Source: Welwitschia mirabilis
Lineage: Eukaryota; Gnetophyta; Gnetopsida; Welwitschiales
Assembly (NCBI GenBank): GCA_051453625.1
Contig: JBOZIK010000001.1
Span: 266,041,549 to 266,105,548 of the forward strand
DNA length: 64,000 nucleotides
Direction: 5' to 3'
Below are positions 11,114 through 22,429 of this stretch, in pieces. Position 1 is the first letter of the stretch. Each line of letters begins with the position of its first letter. Position numbers and translations under genes: made by a program. The notes beneath the pieces are model-generated. The model searched no databases. It was not told the DNA's origin and was given only the letters and a program-made list of their open reading frames with translations.

Positions 11114-12177
11114 TGTTAGATTATGTTTTGCTAATTAATGTCAAACTAATGTTTTCTATATAGTAAATTTTATGTATCTTATGCAGAAGATGTTAAATTA
11201 CTTATAAGTTGAAAGATGGAACCAAAATCATCAATTTATGGACACTAGAAACCTATTAGTCTATTTACCCTCAAGATGGAGTCAACCAAATTTTTAAGAG
11301 ATCGACTACACCTGAAGCAGATAGAAAATGAATTGCATCCAAAGGGTCAACTGGATTTTTAATGGATTTATCCAAACCTGTAACCTTGAGGACCAGTGTC
11401 CCTGAACTAAATGGAAAGGGGTCAAATAGACCTTTATGAAGTTGACAGAATTTGAGGACATGATAAACAGTATCCCCTGACTAAATGACAAGGGGCCGAC
11501 TAGACCTATAATGGGGTCGATAAGACTTGTGCACTGTGTATCTACTACACCTAAGCTGATCATCATGGGGCTGACTGAACACCTGAAGGGGTTGACTAGG
11601 CTTAATGCAGAAAACTGAAAAGTAATTTTATCAGAGGAGCAGGTGATCAGATAAAGTAGCAGGTGACTAGACTAGGGTCGACTAGACCCAGATGAGGTCA
11701 ACTAGATAGGAAGCTATAAGAAATTAAGGCAATCAAATTTCTCACTTAAGTGACTTATGTAACTCATTATACCACATAAGGTTGACTAGATTTTGTGGGA
11801 TCGACTAGACAGAATGGAAGTAAAATTTTTCTAAACATTATATATCCATTGTGTAGCTAATAAGTAGCCATTTTATAGCTGTTTATAGCTATTGGAAGCA
11901 CATTTCAAATGTAATAAGCCTTAAAATCCTTTTAATATAAATAGCTAGGACATAGATGATCAAGGAATCTTTTAGAACTATTTTCATTTGAATAAATCTA
12001 TTAGATCTAAAGGATCAAGCATCATATTTAGATGACTTTCACTATTATATCTTGGCATGTATATTTCTGATCAAAGGAGATCTACTATTGGCATCCTCTC
12101 TATATTCAAGGTTGGATCAGAAGCTTTATCTATTTTAATTCTATAGGAGGAGAGATCCATCAAATTTACTGATTCAA
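11114..12177 (+). repeat. Copia-type LTR, copy 1, cut off at an N gap
   Basis: Starts TGTTAGATTATGTTTTGC and matches copies at 17,273 and 23,003. It covers about the first 1.06 kb of a 1.52-kb LTR; the last third (direct repeats and TATCA end) is missing at the 100-base N run. It holds many degenerate GGGGTCGACYRGACC motifs, mostly decayed to GTCAAC or GTTGAC. The open frames at 11,306-11,566 (minus) lie in LTR sequence and are not genes. Confidence 0.85.
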
Positions 12178-12277
12178 NNNNNNNNNNNNNNNNNNNNNNN
12201 NNNNNNNNNNNNNNNNNNNNNNNNNNNNNNNNNNNNNNNNNNNNNNNNNNNNNNNNNNNNNNNNNNNNNNNNNNNNN
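12178..12277. other. Assembly gap, exactly 100 N
   Basis: A run of exactly 100 N is a common placeholder for a gap of unknown size. Left of it is truncated LTR copy 1; right of it the sequence is unrelated to the LTR. What is missing here decides how the three-LTR structure should be read. Confidence 0.9.
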
Positions 12278-14100
12278 TTAAAATTTATATCAATAAAATT
12301 CATAGTTTTAGTACCATAAGTGTGCACTGATTAGGAGGGATTTCATTCATTTTTGCACATTTTTCTATCTTTTTCCTAACAGTTCACTTTCCTAGTCATG
12401 AAAGCCCAAGAGAGGGTATCCCTTTTGAATTTCACATTACTTTGTTGCCTTAGCTGGATTTTTATTTTTCTATTTACAAGTAAAGCAAAAATATTATCTT
12501 TACTCCAGGGCCCAAGAAAATTGCCCTAAACTTTTCAAAATTGAGATAAATAAAAATTTTTATAATCACAAGAAGAAGAATAAGAAAGGTTACAGAAAGA
12601 TAGGTGAAATTAACAATAACAAAGAATTTTAGCATCACAAACTAGATTATCCATCATGAAAGAAGAAAAAGGATTCTAAACCATACTTAAAGAGGCTAAA
12701 AAGAGTGCAAATTTTGATTTTGAGAGCCTTTTTATTAATTTGCAAAATTAAAAAGATGAAGAAATTCTTAAGAAAGAATGAAAAAGGGATAAGGTATTCA
12801 TAATTCATCATATTTATAAAGAAATTTGATGAGGAATCAACTTTTCAAGTGATAACTTAGCTTTTCTCTAAATCCCCCTCCTTCACACTTAGCCTTTTTA
12901 AGAAAAATATTAATAAAAGAAATTTATTTTAAATAGAAACAAGATAACTTTTATTAACCACTTTAAAGCTTTAACAACTTTAAAATATGTAAACTTTTCA
13001 TAGAAATTAGTTATCCAACATATTATTTAACCTTAAAAACTTTCTTTTTGATGATTAATTATATTAAAAATAATTTATTTTTCATTGTGAAAGTGAGGAT
13101 GTCACACTTCTTCTCTTACAGATTTTAGTTTACACAACTTTAGCTCTTTTAGAAAAAATAAGAATTTCATCATGGGATCTTGGTTACTATGGAAGCACAA
13201 GTGTAATATTATTTTGCAGCATGAAAAAGATATCTCTATCAAAGCTGAGATTCCATATCATTAAAAAAATTAGATAACTAAATGAAATCCTTAACAATAA
13301 AAGGAGATCAAACCCTAGAATTCGAGTTACAGATAGGAACATAGTAAGGAGTGTCTAAACTGTGTTACATGGAGAAGTCTCTATGAAAAGAATCAGTTAA
13401 ACACGAGATGCTGATGAATCATGATCAAACTTGGAAGGCTTTCTAGGCTACAGGATGGAATTTTTATGTGTTAAGTTAAAGGGGTCTTGATCCAAAGTTC
13501 TCAAAGGAAGGTTTTAAAAATTAGAATGGAAGATCTTCAAGAATAGGTAACACTCTCATTTTTATTAACATTCCTTTAATTAGTGATGCTATTTACATAG
13601 GTCCTTAGGGAATTGAACTAACTAAAGATGATTCAAAAGCATCTACAATGCCACTTTTTGTAAATATAATAGGAAAATATTTGAGAAAAAGAGGAGGAAG
13701 TTACATGAGGAAAAATCTTTTAAAGCCTTTTAATTCCTAGGATATCTTGATCATGAATATTTCACCTTGGAAGAGCACATTAATGAATTACATTTCCACT
13801 TCCTAACTATAATGATGGGGGATTTCTAATAAGATCTCCCATTTTTCCTTTTATCTTCACTTCACTACTTTTTGAGAAACTACACAGTAAGCCACAAATG
13901 TTTAAGTTTATTTCCTTGTGAAAGAAAACTTTAGATAGATATAAAAGTTTTAGCTTAATAAGATATTCCTAAAGGGCCTATCCAAAAACCTCTGTTATAA
14001 GAACCTCTGAAATATAGTTAGAGTGATAAGGAGTGTAGTCTTCTTATTCTACCTAAGCACATCAATGACATGCCAGAAGAACCTCATACCTTAACTATAA
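12278..14100. other. No recognised gene, low-similarity sequence
   Basis: AT-rich sequence with no long frame or known domain. A few lysine-rich short frames near 12,580-12,780 and 13,300-13,800 are too broken to name. It is not similar by eye to the LTRs or the Athila/Tat internal sequence around it. Confidence 0.4.
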
Positions 14101-14400
14101 AGATTTTTAAAGCATTTATTTTAATTAAAACCTTAAATAATTCTAATAAAGACTTCTTAAAGCGGCTTTTTAGAGCAAATGATATAAAAGCTCTTTTGAA
14201 TTAGTTTTAAGGCATTTACAAAAAGAATCCCGAATGCCTTAATAATAAGTCATGTATTACAATAAATGCCTTAAATTTTTTGAGTTTTTAAAATATTTAT
14301 TAAAATAAATTCCTTAAATAATTTGTGTTTTTAAGGCATTTAGGGAAAAAAGCCTTAAAAGATAGCTAACATGATGTTCATAATTAAACACCTTAAAAAG
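14100..14400. repeat. Repeated TTAAGGCATTT motifs in both orientations (CACTA-like end?)
   Basis: TTTTAAGGCATTTA occurs at 14,205 and 14,329, and its reverse complement form AATGCCTTAA at 14,233 and 14,265, with weaker copies such as AAGCGGCTTTTTAGAGC near 14,160. Short motifs repeated in both directions are typical of subterminal regions of CACTA DNA transposons, but I find no CACTA terminus or target duplication, so the class is a guess. Confidence 0.35.
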
Positions 14401-14469
14401 TAAGTTTTACTTTAGAACAAAAAAAAAACTAATTTATTTGAGTCTGTTTCATCTTTATTCTTCAAACAA

Positions 14470-15400
14470 TTGAAGTAGAACTACATGATTTCATGTACTA
14501 GATTGTGGAAACCCTAGATAACTTTTCATCATTACAACAAATCTTGCTAATTTAGTCAATGTTCTCAAATACCTTAAAGATGATAACAACCCCTAAAAGA
14601 TCAGAGAAATCTTTAATCACTATGCAAATGATCTTACCTTTAGTTCATGGTTTCATGCCTATAAAACTGCTTCCAAAAAGCTCAGTAGAGTGAATGCATT
14701 TGATATAAAATAGAAGAAATTCTTGAGAAACTTTTTGAAGAATACTATAATTTATTACAGAAGATTGTAAACAGGGTTATAAGGCTCTATAAAACCATTT
14801 TAATACCTGATTACTTCATTAGAACCTTTTAAAGACTCAAAGTTCTCAGATTATCTCCCTCTTAGAAATCCTTCACACATTTCTTGTGGCTCTTAAAGAT
14901 GATAGAAGCTCTAACCTAGTCCATAATTTCTTTAACAAGATAGATGAACATGATCTTTCTTCAACTATTTATACTTATAGTGTAATTGTGAAAGCATCCT
15001 GCATGATCAACAATTATAATTCTATTATTATTATTCTATATATGATGAAGGATAAAGGATTAGAACTGACAAAGGTAAGTTATGATATGATCTTTATTTC
15101 TTTGTACTCTTGTTTTAGAGAAAATGAAATCAGTGGGGGGAAGTTAGTTACATTATTGGACAAGCTGCTAGAATCCTCTAATTCTGAATTTATTTCTTAT
15201 TATCCTTACATCTAAACGTTATGTAATATAAAAATGATAGATGAGGCTAAGGCTCTATTGTCGAAAGTCCAATCCAATGGTTTAGACTTGTTAAATCAAT
15301 TTCTTAATAGTCTTCTAATTACTCTGTGTAAGAAGAAAAATTTGAAAAAGATGAAGGACATTCTAGAAATGATTCAAGATCTTTGATGATGATCCCATCC
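14470..15400 (+). pseudogene. Pentatricopeptide-repeat (PPR) protein pseudogene fragment
   Basis: The frame at 14,886-15,212 has the 35-residue helix-pair pattern of PPR proteins: TYSVIVKASCMINNYNSIII, then LYMMKDKGLELTKVSYDMIF, then LDKLLESSNSEFISYYPYI. It continues past a stop as KMIDEAKALLSKVQSNGLD and LLITLCKKKNLKKMKDILEM up to about 15,390. Upstream, 14,470-14,880 holds shorter in-frame pieces with stops. PPR proteins bind organelle RNA; this fragment has at least four repeats and no start or transit peptide that can be trusted. It is broken and lies inside the retrotransposon nest, so it is a relic or captured copy. PPR assignment rests on pattern, not on alignment. Confidence 0.6.
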
Positions 15401-15404
15401 TGCT

Positions 15405-15945
15405 TGGAACATGCTTGTTCATGATTTTATAGGTAAAAAATGATCTTGAGATAGTAAGGAAATGATTCAAACAATGCAAGGGATCCTCTCTCTAAATGCA
15501 AATTGAAATTTGGATCCAAATATAGGAAAAGATAACCACAACAAGCCTCTGCTAGCAAAGGGGATGCAATACAAGAAAGAATATATGTTGGTTCAAATTT
15601 GTAAGGAAAAGCATGCATAAAATTTGCAAAAAAGGCATAAGGAAGTGTCCCTTCTCATTCCCGCCCTCAAATTTGACCACCAAGAATCTCTAAAAGAGGT
15701 CTAATTATCATTTCTTTCTAAAATTTTCTCATTAATTTGTGTGATAACTAACTTGTTTTATGTATCTGCTTTTAATCAATTAAGAAAATACATTCCATTT
15801 CCCTTCTACTGAGCTCTAGAGTTAGTAATAATAAGTTTATTTCTTTAGAAAGATTCTTTTTAATATAAGAGAGTATAAGTTATCCTAAATTATGGTATTT
15901 CCTTTGCTTTATAAACATTGGTTTAAGAAAATTTATGTTTCTTTA
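15405..15945. other. No recognised feature between the two gene relics
   Basis: Intergenic-looking sequence. An open frame on the minus strand at 15,427-15,618 has no recognisable motif. The phrase CCCGCCCTCAAATTTG near 15,660 is locally GC-rich but matches nothing I know. Confidence 0.4.
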
Positions 15946-15949
15946 TGGT

Positions 15950-16625
15950 GATATTTCAAGGACTATATTGAAAAAGTGATCAAGGCCAACATAGTGCCTT
16001 GGCTTTTATAAATATTAACTAGAAAATATGCCCCTAGACTCTAAGTAAGAAACATTACAATGCCATTTGTAAGACATATAATAGATGAATTTATGTTTAA
16101 GAAATCAAAGGGAGTTTTATTTAACTTTGAATTAAATTTGTAACAATATGAAGTAGCTTGGCCTTTAATAAATATAATGTGGGGGCTACATCTTAGACAA
16201 AGACAGTGGTAGGTAATGAGGATCTATTTTTGTTTATTAATCTTTTTAGCTCTCATGATGAAAATGTTTTAAAATAGGATTGAAATCATTTTTATGCTAT
16301 GAATGTAACCTAAACTATCTAAGTTGAATGAAAACTAGAAATGTAAGAAGAGCTTGAGAAATTTGTAGTGAAAAATTTGAGGTGGTTTGGGATTTGAGAA
16401 ACATTGCTAAAGACAATGTTTGTTGCAAAGATGTTATCCTTAAAAGAAAAGAAATGATATCCATTTCAAGAGGATTCATTAATAAACATAGAACTTCTAG
16501 GGTTAAGAATGCTACGTGGGCTTTGTCTAATCTATGTTGAGACAAACCTTCTTTCAAACATTCTCAAGTAGTAATCTCCCTTCATTCCATCAATTAAGCA
16601 TTTTTAGAATATGTTGTTTATTAAT
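15950..16625 (+). pseudogene. Importin-alpha pseudogene fragment (ARM repeats), introns apparently retained
   Basis: Plus-strand pieces match the armadillo-repeat core of importin-alpha, the adaptor that carries nuclear-localisation-signal proteins into the nucleus. In order: IEKVIKANIVPWLL (family IEEVIxxGVVPRFVEFL) near 15,970, QYEVAWPLINI (FEAAWALTNIASG) near 16,145, TKTVVGNEDLFLFINLFSSH (TKVVIDHGAVPxFIKLLxSP) near 16,200, EVVWDLRNIAKDN (EQAVWALGNIAGD) near 16,380, and KNATWALSNLC (RNATWTLSNFCRGKP) near 16,505. Unmatched stretches of about 90 bases fall between the first and second pieces and between DENV and EVVW; a GTAAGA follows the first. These look like introns, so the copy is not a processed one. 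Stops and a frameshift break it. It covers roughly the ARM 2-4 part only. Confidence 0.78.
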
Positions 16626-16639
16626 TAACACTGTATTTT

Positions 16640-17272
16640 ATTGGTCATTTAAATTGGTCATTACTGGATAGATAAAAAATGCTCTTTCAATGTTGGACAC
16701 TCGCATTTCTTTCTAAGATAAGTAGCTTTAAAATATATGTAATTCTTAATGTAGGAATTTATCCTAAAATGGTTTAGCTCTTATCATATGCCTTGAATCC
16801 CTTTTTTTTTTTTTTCAATTCCATCTATATTTGTAAAGAGAAAAATGACCTTAAGAAAAATGTTTACAATCCTCTATTTTATATTTAAGCAAAAATAATT
16901 ATTCCTGGAACATGCTTGTGTTATTTCAATCATCAACATATTCAAGTTCAAACTAATCAAACTACAATATATTTTTGTATTAATGTTGAATCTACTTTGT
17001 GCTCTCCTTCTTTAGTTAATAAAATTACCTTTTTATTTGTATCATCTTAATTTTTTTCCTTGTTACTAGAAAAGCATGTGATTGTTTAGTTATGGGCCTC
17101 TTTTTGCAAAGATCATGCATAGAAGATCTTTTTATTTTTTTTATTTTTTTTTAATATTGGTTACATCCATATAAGTGAATCGTCTTCCATGTATACTATG
17201 ATTCTCAACATGATGTGTATTTTGTATTGTCTACTCTTATTGGTAAATGTTATTTGACTAATAAGTACTTTG
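16640..17272. other. No recognised gene; T-rich stretch before LTR copy 2
   Basis: Contains T runs at 16,802-16,815 and 17,130-17,150. No purine tract is seen directly before the LTR at 17,273, where TACTTTG precedes TGTTAGAT, so this is not the 3' end of a normal element internal region. Confidence 0.5.
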
Positions 17273-18795
17273 TGTTAGATTAGGTTTTGCAAATTACTGT
17301 CATACTAATGTTTTCTGTATAGCCAAGTATGTGTATCTTATGCAGAAGATGTTAATTACTTGCAGGTCGAAAGATGAAACTGAAACCATTAATTTTGGAG
17401 CATTAGAAACCTGTTAACTATTTTACCCTCATGAGGGGTTGACCAAATTTTCAAGGAGTCAACTGCACCTAAAGCAGACAGAAAATGAACTGCATCTAGA
17501 GGAGTCGACCAGATTTTTGATGCAGTCAACTAGACCTATAACTTTGAGAACCAGTGTCCCTGAACCAAATGGCAAAGGGACTGGATCTTTATGGGGGTCG
17601 ACTGGACTTGAGGACCTGATAAATAGTTTCTCTGGACTAAATGACAAGAGATCAACTGGACCTAAGATGGAGTGGATCAAACCTGAGTATTGTGCAACTG
17701 ATACACCTGAGCCAATTATCATGGGATTGACCGGATACCTGAAGGGGTCGACCGGACCTAATGCTGAAAAGTGGAAAGAATTTTTATCAAGAGGAGCGGG
17801 CGATCAGATAATTTAGTGGGCGATTAGACTGGGGTCAACCAGAACCAGATGGAGTCAACTAGATAGGGAGACATAAGAATTTGAGGTGATTGAATTTCTC
17901 ACTTAGGCAATCTATGTAAGTCACGGCACCAGATGGGGTTGGCCGAATTTGTGAGCGTCGATCAAACAGAATGGAATTAAAATTTTAATCATTATGTATC
18001 TATTAGATAGCTATTAGGTAGTTATTTTCTAGTTTTTTATACTTGTTGGAAGCACATTTCAAATGTAGTAAACCCTAAAAGCCTTCTAATATAAATAGTT
18101 AAGACATAAATGACCAAAGAATCTTTTTAGAATAAATTTCAATTGGGTGAATCTATTGGATCTGAAGGATCAAGAATAGTAATTTTATAACTTTTACTAT
18201 TTTATCTTGGCATCTATACTTCTAACCAAACAAGATATACCATTTGTATCATCTCTACATTCAAGATGAGATTGAGAGTTTCATTCATTTTACATCTATA
18301 GGAGAAGAGATCCATTAAATCTACTAAATCAAGAAGTGATATATGTGCTCTGTAGGCATTATTACATCATTACTTTTCTTTATAAAAGATTGAGGCTAAG
18401 CCTTGAAAATTCTGTTTAAAGTTTGAGACTAAGCCTTGAAAAGTCTGTTCAAAGGTTAAGACTAAGCATGGAAAAGTCCGTTTGTAAAGTTTACAGGTGA
18501 ACCTAGAATACCTAGTGGAGTAATAAAGATCTAAGATCTAGTTTGGGAATAAGCTTATCATTAAGAATGGAGCAAGGGGTTTTTTGAACCATTATAAATT
18601 TGACATGCATCTATTTGGTATTTTTGTACTTTTAATCATTATTTATTACTCTTATTATTTTCCTTTTTTATACACATTGTGGATTAGTTGATTACTATAT
18701 GCAAGTTGTTTTTAAGATTAGGTTTATTTAGATTATTGTGTTGCATCTTTTTAAAAGAACCTATTCACCCTCCCCCAGGGTTCTCGATTGTATCA
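17273..18795 (+). repeat. Copia-type LTR, copy 2 (complete)
   Basis: Runs from TGTTAGATTAGG to TTGTATCA, about 1.52 kb. It contains about eleven degenerate GGGGTCGACYRGACC motifs between 17,430 and 17,960, and three copies of a roughly 35-base unit (GAGACTAAGCCTTGAAAAG) at 18,389-18,490. The following bases carry a tRNA-Met type PBS, so this copy acts as the 5' LTR of the gag-bearing body. Open frames at 17,439-17,816 (plus) and 17,459-17,722 (minus) lie within it and are not considered genes. Confidence 0.85.
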
Positions 18796-18798
18796 TTT

Positions 18799-18811
18799 CA
18801 TATCAGAGCTA
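18799..18811 (+). promoter_or_regulatory. Primer-binding site, tRNA-Met type
   Basis: TCATATCAGAGCT follows the LTR by three bases. Its TATCAGAGC is the core of the TGGTATCAGAGC site complementary to initiator tRNA-Met used by most plant copia elements. The first bases are altered. Confidence 0.75.
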
Positions 18812-18860
18812 AGTTGAGTCTTCTTGAGATTTTAATCAATCTTAACTTTAGAACCATAAA

Positions 18861-20164
18861 ATGAGTAATCCATTTGACGATTTTTACACCAATTTTTCAA
18901 CTATATTTGATGGGTTAAACTATGTTTACTAGAAAGCTAGGATGAGAATGTTTCTTAGATCCTTAGATGATGACATAGAGGAAGTCATCTACAAAGGTTA
19001 TACTATGCCTATGTTAATGCAAACTGAAGTTGATGGTAATACTATCCTAGTTCCCAAAGCCTGAGACCAATGGACTGCCATTGATAAGTTAAAAGCTATC
19101 ATAGATGCCCATGCCCTTAATTCTATTTTTTGTGCAATTTGTGCAGATGAGTTTAAGCATATAGTAAACTGTAATCATGCTAAGAAAGCTTGGGACATTC
19201 TTGAAGTAGCATACAAAGGAATCTCAACTATAAAATAAGCTAAACTCTAGACGCTTATTTCAAAATTTGAAGATATCCATATGGAAAAAGAAGAGGCATT
19301 GCAGGAATTTTTTGCTAGACTCATAGCCTTGGAGAACACTTGGATGAAAGAAAAGTGGTAAGGAGAGTCTTAAGATCCCTACCTAAGAGATTCGAACCAA
19401 AAGTCATATCCATCGAGGAGAGAAAGAACATAAATGCAATGGCACTAGAAGAACTTCAAGGTAATTTGCAAACCTATGAGCCTAAATTTATTAAGGATAA
19501 GAAGAAAGGTATTACTTTATAATGTGTGTAGGAAGACTATAGAATTAAAAGATCAGATGAGGACTTGGACGATGATGAAGTGGCTCTTCTAGCCATAAGA
19601 TTCCAAAAATTTCTTCATAGCAAGAAAAAGGAAGGAGAATCAAGTAGAAATACAAAAAGGAGTCATCTGAAATATAGAAAGGAGCAAGAAAAGGATAAAA
19701 ATATCTAATGCTACTAATGCAATGGATTTAGTCATATGGCAAATGAGTGTCCCAACATAAGGAGAGATAACAGGAAATCAAAGAATCCCTCTTTTATTGT
19801 CACATGGGATAATAAAGATGATGATAAAATCTACTCAGATCTAGAATCAAATAGATATAGAAGGTTGTCTTTCATGGCTTTTATACCATCACTTAAGGAT
19901 GTTACTAGCACAATAGAGCCTGATGATTTAGATATGATCAATGAAGAAGAGAATGAGTTAGAAGACACATGTCAGGATTTGTATGATGGGTGTGAAAAGA
20001 TAGCTAAGAGGATAAACAATTTGAACAGAACAGTAAAGACTATCACCAAAGAAAAGGATGAATTGGAAGAGAAATATAATGTGCTAAAATCTAACAATAC
20101 TAACCTGATTTCTCAAGTAAAAGATATTTCCCTTTTTTTAAATAAATTCTCTAATGGTTCTTAA
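18861..20164 (+). pseudogene. Copia gag with zinc knuckle
   Basis: The ATG at 18,861 starts MSNPFDDFYTNFSTIFDGLNY; ten residues on come KARMRMFLRSLDDDIEE, then WTAIDKLKAIIDAHAL, the pattern of copia gag (UBN2 type). After a frameshift near 19,335 it continues as VVRRVLRSLPKRFEPKV and ALEELQGNLQTYE. A CCHC knuckle follows near 19,711: CY*CNGFSHMANEC, all four zinc ligands kept but one stop inside. The open frame at 19,736-20,161 ends in a predicted coiled coil rich in K, E and N. Intact gag forms the particle that packages the RNA. At least four stops or shifts break this copy. Confidence 0.85.
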
Positions 20165-20329
20165 AAATTATAACATATGCTTGGAGTGGGAAAACCTACT
20201 GGAGACAGATCAAGTATTGGCTTTCTTACATAGAAATCACAAGAATAGGTAAAATGGAAGAGTAAGTATGCTTCTAAACCTTCTTGTAATTTTTTTGGTC
20301 ATTCAAAGCTTTTTTGCAAAATTAGATAA

Positions 20330-20860
20330 TTGATGCTTTTTTCAAAAACTACAAATACTTTACATTTTAAATTTATTCCTAAGAGAAGTGTACCATATAA
20401 GTCTAATAAGACTAAGTGGGTTAGAGATAATAATCTCCAAAGCTTTCTAATACAGATAGCTCTCAGAGGACTGAGTACAAATAGTTGGTATCTAAATAGT
20501 GGATGCTCAAGGCATATGTCTAAAGAAAAATTAAGCTTTCAATACCTAAGGAGTACAAATGGAGGGGAAGTCATTTTTAAAAACAACAAAAAGGACAAAA
20601 ATAGAAGGCATAGGATGCATCAAGGGAGGTAAGTTGCCTAAAATTAATGATGTGCTTTATGTAAATGGGTTGTAACATAATTTATTGAGCACTAGTTAAT
20701 TATGTAATGAAGGTCACAAAGTAATCTTTAAAATATCAAAATGTAATGTTGTAGATGAGAAAATAGACATTACTATCTTTATTGCAAAATGAGTAGATAA
20801 TATTTATAGAATAGATATCCATTTAATCGATCAGTTAATTCATATGAGCTATGACATACT
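20330..20860 (+). pseudogene. Copia protease and pre-integrase segment
   Basis: Within the frame at 20,330-20,629 lies SWYLNSGCSRHMSKEK near 20,487, equal to the copia protease site SWYLDSGCSRHMTG with the catalytic Asp changed to Asn. In another frame it goes on as INDVLYVNG, HNLLSTS, NEGHKVIFK and VDNIYRID, the gag-pre-integrase zone. Sequence similarity to copia pol is lost soon after 20,870. The protease would have cut the polyprotein; it is inactive here. Confidence 0.82.
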
Positions 20861-20999
20861 AAAAGGAAACATTGCTATAAATTTTGCTAAAACTGAATAT
20901 TCTCTCAAGAATTCTGATGGAACACCCTGTGTCTATAATTTAATTGTCAATTATGAAAATGAACTAGGGGTTCAGTCACCATTCTTTGGCTAATTGTAG

Positions 21000-21145
21000 G
21001 CAGTCGACCAAATCTATGATTTAGTTGACTGAATGTGGTCGATCGATTAGACTAAAAAACTAGTCGCCTGGACCCCTTTTATCACTGTAGACCTGCGTCT
21101 TGATGGGTCAACCAGAATATCGAGTAGTCGACTGGACCTGAAGGA
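21000..21145 (+). repeat. GTCGAC-type motif cluster inside the copia body
   Basis: The motif set known from the LTR recurs here: CAGTCGACCAAAT, TAGTTGACTGAAT, TGGTCGATCGATT, TAGTCGCCTGGACC, GGGTCAACCAGAA and TAGTCGACTGGACC. It sits at the junction where pol is missing, just ahead of the late ORF. Confidence 0.6.
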
Positions 21146-21358
21146 TCATAGTATGGAAGTACCGTTAATGAACCCAATTTCGTTTTGCATTTTGCTTTAT
21201 TCTGCTTAGTCTATAAAAGAAAAAGGATCATAAATTGATTTTTTTATGTTCTAGCCTTCTCCATCTCTCAGATCTAGAGCTTTTTCTTCAAGATCTAGAG
21301 CTCTGTTCTTAGATCTAGTGCTTTTTCTCTCAGTTTTCTTACTTGCAAAGTCCTTAAA

Positions 21359-22412
21359 ATGGCTGAAAGCTTGTCTAAGAGGAGAATGAAGGAAGATCCT
21401 TCAAAGGATCCAACTATTTTCTACCAAGGAATGTCTAAAGAGGATATTGATAAGTTCTCAGAAAATTTGAAAAATAAATCAATATGCCAGGAGCAATCAC
21501 TAGCCACTTTAAAGCTTAGAGAGCTTAGGAAAGTTACTCAACTCCTGAGAAATTAGGATATTGATCACTTTTTAGATGTTTCTAGCTTTGCTTATCTATT
21601 CTTTGCTTGGATGTTTTACTGTAATGCATCTTATGATCGTAATTCTAGAACCCTTGAAACCCTCATTTCAGGGAAGCGGCTGAGAGTAATAGTAAATATT
21701 ATTTCTGAGCTGACCGATATTTCTAAGGGTAACTATGAAGAGTTTTGGCCTCTTCGAGACACTATGGAAGGTAAGCCTGCTATTACCAGGGATATTTGTG
21801 ATAAGGTGCATTCTTGGAAGTACACCCTTTCTACTTCATTATTGACTTCAAAATATCATTTTCTCCACTTGATTTTTACTTATATCTTCTTACCTTTAGC
21901 TGGACATCGTGATGAGACCTGTTGCTATCGAGCCTATCTAACATATGTGGTAGGGACTGAGCATTCTATTAATGCTCCTGCCATAATACTGAAGAATATA
22001 GTCTCACAGCTAAAGTACCACAGGACTAGGGCTTTACTCTACTCTGTGCTTATCACAAGTATATGCTACCATTTTTGTGTTACCTTTCATTTGAACTAAA
22101 GACCCTCCAGTCTATGATACCCATTGGACATGAAATCTTATCCTGCATGCATATCTTTATTCCATCCAAGAAATCCTCGAAGTCTCCCTCTCTAAAGAAA
22201 GCCTCTCCTAATGAAAAGCTTTCATATCTGAGATAGATTAATTCCCATACCAGACACATGAAGGGAGCACTCATAGCAGCTGGTTATGATATTGCTGACA
22301 TCTCAGTAGAAGCCACTAGTTCAACTCGCACAGGAGGTGATAAAGAAGATTCAGAGGAAGACTCTGAAGAAGAAGAAGAAGAATAAGAAGAAGAAGAAGA
22401 GGAGCTTGATTA
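21359..22412 (+). pseudogene. Late ORF with plant-transposon-protein-like domain and acidic tail
   Basis: The ATG at 21,359 begins MAESLSKRRMKEDPS; a stop at 21,554 and a later shift near 22,098 break a frame that otherwise runs to about 22,412. The middle (21,611-22,096) holds FTYIFLPLAGHRDE then YRAYLTYVVGTEHSINAPAI, similar in pattern to the domain called putative plant transposon protein. The tail is a Glu/Asp run (DSEEDSEEEEEE). Just upstream AGATCTAG(A/T)GCT occurs three times at 21,280-21,322, perhaps leader repeats. The role is unknown; such ORFs stand in the env position of some copia elements. Confidence 0.55.
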
Positions 22413-22429
22413 AAAATTTCAGATTATGT

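Noticed and set aside
14100-14400. Complete CACTA or MITE element
   Set aside because: Motifs repeat in both directions, but no terminal inverted repeat or target duplication could be found.
17439-17816. 125-codon plus-strand frame and its antisense partner as a protein gene
   Set aside because: It lies wholly inside an LTR and is produced by the repeated GTCGACC motifs; the other LTR copies have different broken frames at the same place.
17430-17960. CRISPR-like array of regularly spaced repeats
   Set aside because: The repeats are short and degenerate with irregular spacing and lie in an LTR of a plant element.
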